From Bacteroidales bacterium (GTDB taxonomy: Bacteria; Bacteroidota; Bacteroidia; Bacteroidales; F082): a stretch of DNA of 56,069 nucleotides. The stretch is taken from assembly GCA_024400295.1 (NCBI GenBank), contig JAKSNA010000017.1, forward strand, positions 1 to 56,069. The letters run 5' to 3'. The notes under the pieces were generated by a model. The model was not told the origin of the DNA. It searched no databases and worked only from the letters and a program-made list of their open reading frames with translations. The position numbers and the translations under genes are program-made. Positions 6,514-11,543 of this stretch are shown one piece after another (positions within the stretch are counted from its first letter, which is position 1; each line of letters begins with the position of its first letter).

Positions 6514-6542
6514 CAAAAATAGACAATTTTTTGATATGTCAA
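6514..6542 (-). promoter_or_regulatory. Promoter of the 6362-6508 RNA
   Basis: Minus-strand TTG (6540-6542), 18-bp spacer, TATTTTTG (6514-6521). The same box and spacing occur in the two small-RNA promoters at 10161 and 10436. Confidence 0.55.
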
Positions 6543-6563
6543 GAAAAAAGTGAAAAAAATTTT

Positions 6564-6594
6564 GTTGACGGGGTTTCAGAGGTTGCGTTTTTTG
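6564..6594 (-). repeat. 31-bp direct repeat, copy 1 (3' end of RelE-like toxin gene)
   Basis: Differs at one position from 7259-7289. Both copies cover the 3' end of a toxin gene, which therefore both end in KKRNL, and continue into downstream sequence. Confidence 0.85.
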
Positions 6595-6926
6595 TTTTTT
6601 CTTGTTTCGTAAGCTGCAAGAATCTGGTTTTTTGTAATGTTTTCGGCTTCGTTTTTGTCATATATTGTAACGAATATTATTTCGCCTTCATTCTCGGCCA
6701 CGATGAAGTTGCAGGTTATAACTCTCGCGCCGCCTCGTTTACCCTTGCCTTTTGATGACATTGAAAGTCTGATTTTCCTGAAATTGCCGAACAGAGACGC
6801 TCCCCGCATCGGGTTCACGCAGAGTTCATCGACGAGTTTCCCGATGTCGTCTGTCAGCGACGGATATTTCTTCAGGAGACGTTTCTTTTCCCTGTCGAAT
6901 TTATCTGTTGTGCTGAAGTTGATCAT
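6576..6926 (-). CDS. RelE/ParE-family toxin
   Basis: 116 aa. The order of elements fits RelE/ParE/HigB-type ribonuclease or gyrase toxins: an N-terminal helix pair (FDREKKRLLKKYPSL), a basic core strand (NFRKIRLSMSSKGKGKRGGARVI) and closing strands (IIFVTIYDKNEAENI). It starts within the last codons of the preceding 81-aa gene (4-bp overlap), the usual antitoxin-toxin arrangement. The last 19 bp are part of a 31-bp repeat also found at the end of the YafQ-like gene. Target (mRNA or gyrase) cannot be told by eye. Confidence 0.75.
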   Translation of the reverse strand: MINFSTTDKFDREKKRLLKKYPSLTDDIGKLVDELCVNPMRGASLFGNFRKIRLSMSSKGKGKRGGARVITCNFIVAENEGEIIFVTIYDKNEAENITKNQILAAYETRKNKKRNL

Positions 6927-7168
6927 AGTGTCTTCTTAAATTCTTCTGCCGGGAGTCCTTTTTTGCCGTTCCTTATCATTTCCTCGGCTTCAACCATTGC
7001 GTCGGCGAGTTCCCTCAGAAATTTCTCATCTTTCTTTTTTCCTGCTTCAATTTCAGCCTTTGATGTCCTTTTGCAGATCTTGAAAGTCACCTCCTCTGTT
7101 GAGTTGATAAGATTCAAGAGTTTCCGGCCGATGTCGGATTTTTCGTTGAATGCGATTTGTCCTGTCAT
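6923..7168 (-). CDS. Antitoxin paired with the RelE-like toxin
   Basis: 81 aa, acidic and helical, with an N-terminal strand region (VTFKICKRTSKAEIEAG) and a C-terminal segment EEMIRNGKKGLPAEEF typical of toxin-wrapping antitoxin tails. It is upstream of and overlaps the toxin gene. A TATATTTG promoter box sits at 7202-7209. Antitoxin identity follows mainly from position, size and this tail. Confidence 0.65.
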   Translation of the reverse strand: MTGQIAFNEKSDIGRKLLNLINSTEEVTFKICKRTSKAEIEAGKKKDEKFLRELADAMVEAEEMIRNGKKGLPAEEFKKTL

Positions 7169-7201
7169 GTCTTTGAATTTGTTTTATTTGTTAATTGGCT
7201 G

Positions 7202-7209
7202 CAAATATA
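7202..7209 (-). promoter_or_regulatory. -7 box of the RelE-like toxin-antitoxin operon
   Basis: Minus-strand TATATTTG, 34 bp upstream of the antitoxin start at 7168. Confidence 0.6.
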
Positions 7210-7258
7210 CACATTATTTTGATGTCAGGGGAAAAGTGAAAAAATTAGAAAAATTTTT

Positions 7259-7289
7259 GTTGATGGGGTTTCAGAGGTTGCGTTTTTTG
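7259..7289 (-). repeat. 31-bp direct repeat, copy 2 (3' end of YafQ-like toxin gene)
   Basis: Pairs with 6564-6594 (one mismatch). The AT-rich sequence on the downstream side (around 7230-7258) also resembles that next to copy 1. Together the copies bracket the RelE-like toxin-antitoxin cassette. Confidence 0.85.
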
Positions 7290-7564
7290 TCAAAAATGTC
7301 GGTGTGAGAGCCTGTCATGATGAATAGCAGCAGAAGTTCACGGTCATTCCGTTTCCATACCAGCAGCCAGTCTGGTTTTATGTGACATTCCCAACAACCT
7401 GCATATTCGCCCGTCAGCTTGTGCTGGCGGTATTTTTCAGGGAGTTTTCCGCCGTCGGCGAGTATGGACGACACCTTGACGAACTCCGACATGTCGAAAC
7501 CCCTCTTCTGGCATCGCCTCAAGCTTTTGGCGAACTGCGGCGAGTAAACAATTTCGTAGGTCAT
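7271..7564 (-). CDS. YafQ-family toxin (mRNA interferase)
   Basis: 97 aa. The core CWECHIKPDWLLVW and the ending LLFIMTGSHTDIF are the characteristic YafQ block, with the conserved His of CHIKPDW and of TGSHTDIF and the Asp between; YafQ cleaves mRNA on the ribosome. The full family length is present. It overlaps the upstream 65-aa antitoxin gene by 4 bp. The last residues (KKRNL) come from the repeat shared with the neighbouring toxin gene. Confidence 0.85.
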   Translation of the reverse strand: MTYEIVYSPQFAKSLRRCQKRGFDMSEFVKVSSILADGGKLPEKYRQHKLTGEYAGCWECHIKPDWLLVWKRNDRELLLLFIMTGSHTDIFDKKRNL

Positions 7565-7758
7565 TGCCCAAGTATTTGCTGCATCATGTCTTCAACAGAA
7601 GCGGCCCTTCTGACATTGCCGTCTTCAACCTGTTGCAGTGATATTTCGAGTTCGGAGCGTTCTCTTTTGAAAGTCACGCTGTTTGATTTGCGCAAGGCGA
7701 GCAGGATGTTTCTCCCCTCCCTGGTCCTTTCGTCAATTGTCAATGTGTAAGTCGCCAT
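7561..7758 (-). CDS. Antitoxin paired with YafQ-like toxin
   Basis: 65 aa, opening MATYTLTIDERTREGRNILLAL, a strand-helix start like small ribbon or AbrB-like antitoxins, with an acidic C-terminal tail (ASVEDMMQQILGQ). It does not look like DinJ, the usual YafQ partner, but resembles other small Bacteroidetes antitoxins. The start lies 30 bp after a TATCTTTG box (7788-7795). Confidence 0.65.
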   Translation of the reverse strand: MATYTLTIDERTREGRNILLALRKSNSVTFKRERSELEISLQQVEDGNVRRAASVEDMMQQILGQ

Positions 7759-7787
7759 AGTGATATTCCTTTATGTTTTCCAGGCTG

Positions 7788-7795
7788 CAAAGATA
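7788..7795 (-). promoter_or_regulatory. -7 box of the YafQ toxin-antitoxin operon
   Basis: Minus-strand TATCTTTG, 30 bp upstream of the antitoxin start at 7758. Confidence 0.6.
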
Positions 7796-7811
7796 CACAA
7801 AATTAATCGTT

Positions 7812-7985
7812 TCACTCCAGATGGCTCAAAATTATTTCCACCTGCTTCGGGGTGAAGATGTTGCCCTCCCGCCGGCCGAGTTCCTCTTGGAACGGGCGGA
7901 TCCATCGCCTTACCGTCCTTGTGTTAACGTGCCAGCGTTCCGCCAGCTGTCCTATCGTCATCGGTTGGTATTCCTGTTTGCTCAT
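7812..7985 (-). CDS. 57-aa helix-turn-helix protein
   Basis: Frame from ATG at 7985 to TGA at 7812. The core MTIGQLAERWHVNTRTVRRW is a helix-turn-helix of the excisionase/MerR-like kind (TIGQLAER, turn, TRTVRRW recognition helix), followed by a short domain with FTPKQVEIIL. It starts 3 bp after the stop of the ATPase gene. It resembles the small DUF4248-type DNA-binding proteins of Bacteroidales mobile elements. It is the best candidate in the element for a repressor, activator or excision factor, e.g. acting on the phased repeats. Confidence 0.6.
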   Translation of the reverse strand: MSKQEYQPMTIGQLAERWHVNTRTVRRWIRPFQEELGRREGNIFTPKQVEIILSHLE

Positions 7986-7988
7986 TTC

Positions 7989-8609
7989 TCACTCGTTTTT
8001 GATTATTTCGTAGTAATGCGGTTCGTCCTGCGCCTTCATGTTCACGCGCCGCACCGCCGCTTCGAGCTTCGGGTAGTTCAGCACCACGTTCCTGCGCCGT
8101 CCCACGTTGTCGGTGGTGGCGAAGATGCAGAAGTGCGTCGCGTAGGTGAAGAAAAGCGGCGGTATGGTGGTGAAGCCGTGCCCGACGGCTGCGAAGTCGA
8201 CATCGTTCTGCCGGCAGCTCAGGAGCATGGAGCGTATGTTCGGGTCGGGCGCGTCAGGGACATACACGCGGCAGTCGTCGAAGATCAGGAGGCCGTGCTT
8301 GAAGCTCTCGCAGATGGTCCGCACCAGCTCCCTGTCGTCTCGGCACATTATCCTCCGCGCACCCTTGTACGTGGCGATGCGCTCCGTGAAACGCGGGTGA
8401 ACCATCGGCACCGACTCCCACTCGTTCTCGTGCGGCGTGACGATCAGCACGCGGCGTCCGTTTTCCAGGGCGCGGCGGACGACGGTCTTCAGCACCGTCG
8501 TCTTGCCAGTCCCAGGCTTGCCCACAAACACCATCTTGAAGACCTCGCGCACCGGCTCAGGCTTCGGCAGGAGATTTCCGTTCTGCTTCGTTTCTTCTGT
8601 ACAGTTCAT
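7989..8609 (-). CDS. A32-like (FtsK/HerA) packaging ATPase
   Basis: 206 aa. Walker A is GKPGTGKTT (about residues 30-38), Walker B is LLIFDDC (about 110-116), followed by a conserved Arg/Gln segment (LLSCRQNDVDF) and GHGFTTIPPLF, the arrangement of genome-packaging ATPases of tailless viruses (vaccinia A32, PRD1 P9, Zot relatives). The length suits a stand-alone packaging ATPase. An alternative start at the Met just before VFVGKPG (8534) would remove the 53-bp overlap with the upstream gene. In this context it would translocate DNA into the capsid. Family recognition is by motif; closest relatives unknown. Confidence 0.7.
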   Translation of the reverse strand: MNCTEETKQNGNLLPKPEPVREVFKMVFVGKPGTGKTTVLKTVVRRALENGRRVLIVTPHENEWESVPMVHPRFTERIATYKGARRIMCRDDRELVRTICESFKHGLLIFDDCRVYVPDAPDPNIRSMLLSCRQNDVDFAAVGHGFTTIPPLFFTYATHFCIFATTDNVGRRRNVVLNYPKLEAAVRRVNMKAQDEPHYYEIIKNE

Positions 8610-9171
8610 TTTCGAGTTCTTTTATGCGTTCCTCCTGGCTCTGCTGACGCTGTTCCTGTTCCTCCTGCTTGCGTTCCAGCTCCATGATGCGGCGGTCGTT
8701 GAAGGCTTCCTTGGCCAACGGGATATAGACCATTGCCGACAATATCAGCACCTGCCACACCGGCGACATCTCCCATTGCTTCTCCTGGGCGAGTTCACCC
8801 CACGCCTCGCCGAGGTCGGCGAGGTCGTCCTTGCCGGCCTTGTACTCGTTGCCGCTGTCCTTGGCAATGAAGTTCGACGCCACGAAGTTGAAGCCTGTGT
8901 CGATGGCCTTGGCTATCCTCATGCCTGTGCGCTGGCAGCGTTCGGGCGAGATTTCCTTTTCGGCTTCTGGTGCGTCCATGAAGTTGAGTGCCGACGACTC
9001 GGCGGCGGCTTCGCCGGCGGGGTCGGTGAGTCCCGGCGGGAGTTCGCCGGACGCCGCTTCCGGCTTCGGCTCGTAGTAGTCCTGCCGCTGCGTCTTCGTC
9101 CCGAACTGCCCCGTGATGTCGGAGAGTGTCAGGATGTCGCCAGGGTTGTCATATTCACTGTTTATTTCCAT
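8557..9171 (-). CDS. Membrane protein with C-terminal coiled coil
   Basis: 204 aa. The N-terminal 70 residues are Pro/Glu/Ala-rich and probably disordered. A helical middle part includes CQRTGMRIAKAIDTGFNFVA, a membrane-like segment follows (SPVWQVLILSAMVYIPLA, about 140-157), and then a long charged coiled coil (RKQEEQEQRQQSQEERIKEL). It is directly upstream of and overlaps the ATPase gene, so it may couple packaging to the membrane; that is inference. No family recognised. Confidence 0.5.
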   Translation of the reverse strand: MEINSEYDNPGDILTLSDITGQFGTKTQRQDYYEPKPEAASGELPPGLTDPAGEAAAESSALNFMDAPEAEKEISPERCQRTGMRIAKAIDTGFNFVASNFIAKDSGNEYKAGKDDLADLGEAWGELAQEKQWEMSPVWQVLILSAMVYIPLAKEAFNDRRIMELERKQEEQEQRQQSQEERIKELENELYRRNEAERKSPAEA

Positions 9172-9448
9172 TTGTCATCTGTATTAGGTTTTTTACAAAG
9201 TCCTTGGCTTTCAGGAATTGTTCTGTGCGGATGTGGCCGCCGTCGCCGTCGGTGACCTCGAGCCGGATGTACAACTCGCCGTCGGCCTGCTCGATCCGTA
9301 TGACGGATTTCTCGCCCGGGAACATGGCCGCAGCGTCCATGCAGTCTTTGATTGCGCCGACGATCATCTCAGGCACCGAGTCGATGAGTGACTTCGGCAG
9401 CATTCCGAGTGCCATCTTGATGGCCTTTGATTTCATGTCAATCGCCAT
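9155..9448 (-). CDS. Small hypothetical protein between coiled-coil genes
   Basis: 97 aa. An N-terminal amphipathic helical half (MALGMLPKSLIDSVPEMIVGAI...) and a beta-rich C-terminal half (VIRIEQADGELYIRLEVTDG). It overlaps both neighbours (17 bp with 8557-9171, 11 bp with 9438-10115), so the three are a tight translational unit feeding the ATPase gene. No family recognised. Confidence 0.5.
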   Translation of the reverse strand: MAIDMKSKAIKMALGMLPKSLIDSVPEMIVGAIKDCMDAAAMFPGEKSVIRIEQADGELYIRLEVTDGDGGHIRTEQFLKAKDFVKNLIQMTNGNKQ

Positions 9449-10115
9449 TGCCGGCCTCCTTCCTCTCTGGTTCCTGCTTTCTCTTCATTGCCGCCTCATA
9501 TTTTTCCGACACCTCCTTTATCTCTGACGACGAGACGATGTAAGGAAGGTTGTTGCTGCGCGGGTTCTGCAGGTCGCGGACGAACAGGTCTGTCAGGATC
9601 GTGCCAGGAGCGACAGTCTCGCCCTTGCGTTTGGTCTCCGACTCGGCCATCTTCTTGAGGAAATACCACGGAACCGGATGCACCTCGACGCTGATCACAT
9701 TTTCCGGCAGGTTTTTCTTCTCGCGGAGTGATGCGTTTTCGGCTTCGAGCTGCTCGATGCGGAGTTGCAGTTCCGAGCTGGCCTGTCCGTTGTCGTTGGC
9801 GGTCTGCTGTAGTTCCGATGCCTTGGCCTTGAGTCTCTCGTTTTCTTCGCGGAGTGCTGTCATCTCTTCTGTGCGTCGCTGCGCCTCTGCTTCGAGTTCG
9901 GCGATGCGCTGAGTGAGCGCCGGGTTGTCTTTGATGACCGACTTCGGCGGGTTCTCGAAGTAGTCCATGAGTGCGACGAAGGCCTGGCGGTCGGTGTTCA
10001 CGCCGTCCATCGTGCTTTTCATCGATTTGAAACGTTCGATTTCGTCTGGGTAAGCCTTGATTGAGAGTGTTTGTGCTACGGGTCTCCCGCCCGTGTTTTC
10101 AGTTTGTTCTGCCAT
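9438..10115 (-). CDS. Coiled-coil protein with ribbon-helix-helix-like N-terminus
   Basis: 225 aa. Residues 13-55 (QTLSIKAYPDEIERFKSM...) have the strand-helix-helix look of ribbon-helix-helix or plasmid partition accessory proteins. Residues about 65-140 are a heptad-rich coiled coil (IAELEAEAQRRTEEMTALRE). The C-terminal part has a compact domain around VEVHPVPWYFLKKMAESE. It is the first gene of the 7989-10115 unit and is divergent from the small-RNA promoters at 10161. A role in DNA binding or segregation is possible but unproven. Confidence 0.5.
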   Translation of the reverse strand: MAEQTENTGGRPVAQTLSIKAYPDEIERFKSMKSTMDGVNTDRQAFVALMDYFENPPKSVIKDNPALTQRIAELEAEAQRRTEEMTALREENERLKAKASELQQTANDNGQASSELQLRIEQLEAENASLREKKNLPENVISVEVHPVPWYFLKKMAESETKRKGETVAPGTILTDLFVRDLQNPRSNNLPYIVSSSEIKEVSEKYEAAMKRKQEPERKEAGNGD

Positions 10116-10160
10116 GTTGTAATTATTTAGGTTGTTTGAGAAAATTTTTATTGCTTTTCA

Positions 10161-10189
10161 TTGTGTTATGAATAATTTTTGTATTTTTG
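10161..10189 (+). promoter_or_regulatory. Promoter of RNA 1 (first of a duplicated pair)
   Basis: TTG at 10161-10163, 18-bp spacer, TATTTTTG at 10182-10189. The 45-bp segment from attgcttttcattgtgttatg through the -7 box recurs almost exactly at 10427-10464. Confidence 0.7.
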
Positions 10190-10193
10190 CGGT

Positions 10194-10415
10194 GCCTTAG
10201 CGCTCTGACTGCGAACGGCACAATGTATATTCGCAGGAGAAGGTCAATTGGCAACGTTAATGCCGGAACGTTGAGATGGGTGCGCTCCCTCAAATAAAGT
10301 CACAAAAAACCTACGTTGGCCAGTAAACAGGGCTGGCTGTAAAATCGTTCCCACGTATATGGTTGCGGAGATAGCGTATCACAAGGAGCCTCCTTTCTTG
10401 GAGGCTTTCTTTTTT
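10194..10415 (+). ncRNA. Structured RNA 1, about 220 nt
   Basis: Begins GCCTTAGCGCTCT after the duplicated promoter. Pairings by eye: terminal CCTT/AAGG and CGCT/AGCG closing stem (10195-10204 with 10371-10385), TGCGAA/TTCGCA hairpin (10210-10235), GGCA/TGCC hairpin (10250-10264), two self-complementary AACGTT blocks able to form a pseudoknot, GCCAG/CTGGC (10319-10336). It ends in AGCCTCC-TTTCTT-GGAGGCT (10387-10406) with a T-run. There is no open frame of note. It is on the strand opposite nearly all genes of the element. I do not recognise a known RNA family. Confidence 0.65.
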
Positions 10416-10435
10416 AAATTTTTTATTGCTTTTCA

Positions 10436-10464
10436 TTGTGTTATGATTTTTTTTTGTATTTTTG
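10436..10464 (+). promoter_or_regulatory. Promoter of RNA 2 (second of the pair)
   Basis: TTG at 10436-10438, 18-bp spacer, TATTTTTG at 10457-10464; near-identical to the promoter at 10161. Confidence 0.7.
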
Positions 10465-10469
10465 CAATG

Positions 10470-10581
10470 CCTTAGCGCAGTCCAATATGCAGGGTAAAAT
10501 CTGTTAGACTTATCACTTTGGCAGTTTGCGATTTAAGCGACTTCATTACGAGGGGACTTTAGGAACTGCCAAAGTTTTTTT
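10470..10581 (+). ncRNA. Structured RNA 2, about 110 nt
   Basis: Starts with the same GCCTTAGCGC as RNA 1, then diverges. It ends in a perfect 12-bp inverted repeat ACTTTGGCAGTT (10515-10526) / AACTGCCAAAGT (10564-10575) enclosing about 37 nt, followed by TTTTTTT. Duplicated promoter and 5' end with unrelated bodies suggests two RNAs under common control but with different jobs. Its terminator abuts the stop of the convergent gene at 10580. Confidence 0.6.
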
Positions 10582-11011
10582 ACAGAATTTTATTTACTTC
10601 AATATTGTAATAGAACTTTGCCGATTTCTGAAACTGTATGGCGAGCCTTACATTTTCAACTTCTCCATCTAACTTGCTTCTACCCTTGAAATTCAAGAAA
10701 CCAAGGACTTCCTCAGGGTCTGTTTCTTTCCTTTTGCCGAAATTATTATATAAAGCATATTTTATTATCTCTGGCAGTATTTTTACTATTTCAGCTTTCT
10801 TATGATACATTGCGCCACCCTGCGCCGTCTTTCTGGCATTTGTCATTGAGAAGCGGACAATGATACCTGTATCTTCATTCTTGATTTCGAGATCCCGAAG
10901 ATTCTCCTTGTAATATTCCATGACACATTTCCTTAATTCTCCAATTCTTTTGTCTCGCCAACATGAATTTGTTTCCGGGACACATTTAAAATTTCTCTTA
11001 CTTCGCGACAT
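10580..11011 (-). CDS. LPD3-like protein next to the repeat arrays
   Basis: 143 aa. The N-terminus is basic with two Cys (RNFKCVPETNSCWRDKR). The C-terminal part reads NVRLAIQFQKSAKFYYNIEV, a strand-turn-strand pattern I associate with LPD3 (barnase/EndoU/RelE-like) domains of Bacteroidales mobile elements. The start at 11011 lies 18 bp from ten tandem 11-bp units, suggesting regulation through them. Function unknown; a nuclease-like fold is only a suggestion. Confidence 0.5.
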   Translation of the reverse strand: MSRSKRNFKCVPETNSCWRDKRIGELRKCVMEYYKENLRDLEIKNEDTGIIVRFSMTNARKTAQGGAMYHKKAEIVKILPEIIKYALYNNFGKRKETDPEEVLGFLNFKGRSKLDGEVENVRLAIQFQKSAKFYYNIEVNKIL

Positions 11012-11029
11012 GTTTTTATATCTTATTCA

Positions 11030-11062
11030 TTTCCATTTGGTTTCCATTTGGTTTCCATGTTG
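11030..11062. repeat. Three tandem 11-bp units (TTTCCATTTGG)
   Basis: TTTCCATTTGG, TTTCCATTTGG, TTTCCATGTTG in direct succession immediately upstream of the 143-aa gene. Four bases later a second 11-bp array begins. Confidence 0.85.
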
Positions 11063-11066
11063 TTTG

Positions 11067-11143
11067 CCTTTTGTCAGCCTTTTGACATCCTTTTGTCAGC
11101 CTTTGGCAAACCTGCGGACTACCTTTTGTCAACCTTTGGCAAA
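11067..11143. repeat. Seven tandem 11-bp units (CCTTTTGTCAG type)
   Basis: 11067-11143 divides exactly into seven 11-mers, six of which begin CCTTT and the seventh (11111) CCT: CCTTTTGTCAG, CCTTTTGACAT, CCTTTTGTCAG, CCTTTGGCAAA, CCTGCGGACTA, CCTTTTGTCAA, CCTTTGGCAAA. A period of 11 is not a multiple of 3, so this is not coding; it is close to one helical turn. Iteron or operator array. Confidence 0.85.
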
Positions 11144-11159
11144 ATTACAGAAACAAGTT

Positions 11160-11480
11160 GATTTGACGATTTGTATATAAGAGTAAAAAAAATGTTCTAA
11201 AAACAACATTTCCCGTTTTTTTCCCTCTGAAAAAATCCATGAATTTCCAAAAATTTGTAGAAAAATGTAGATACGTGTAATATGTATTGATTATCAATTA
11301 CTTATAAGTTATTTTTATGCTTGTAGATGATGTTGATAATGTAGATGTATCTACTTTTTCTACAACTATTTTTAAAAAAGTAGATAAATTATAATATTAA
11401 AAATCAATAAGTTACACCCGTTTTTCTACAAATCTACAAAATCTACAAAGTTTTTGAAAAATTTTCGTTTCCGATAAAAA
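11160..11480. other. AT-rich region with TGTAGA/TCTACA motifs, possible replication origin
   Basis: About 320 bp with no gene and very high A+T. It holds about ten GTAGA or TCTAC motifs in both orientations (near 11257, 11267, 11322, 11340, 11350, 11359, 11380, 11425, 11433, 11442), including three closely spaced TCTACAAA direct repeats at 11425-11448. Lying between the 11-bp arrays and the primase-helicase gene, it has the features of an origin (binding sites plus AT-rich unwinding region). Function inferred. Confidence 0.5.
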
Positions 11481-11487
11481 AAAACGC

Positions 11488-11520
11488 CAAAAAAAGTTCC
11501 GGGCGACCATTCCCGGAACT
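11488..11520 (-). terminator. Intrinsic terminator of the primase gene
   Basis: AGTTCCGGG (11495-11503) / CCCGGAACT (11512-11520), 8-nt loop, followed on the minus strand by a run of T (11488-11494). It is 24 bp beyond the primase stop codon. Confidence 0.85.
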
Positions 11521-11543
11521 GAAAAAATATGATCAACGAAGAA

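Noticed and set aside
6332..6526. 64-codon minus-strand frame over the 6.4-kb RNA region
   Set aside because: It lies across a strong terminator hairpin and its peptide has no recognisable features; the promoter and terminator layout is better explained as an RNA.
7773..9255. Long plus-strand frames opposite the ATPase and coiled-coil genes
   Set aside because: They are Arg/His/Val-rich mirror frames of GC-rich minus-strand genes, without motifs or promoters.
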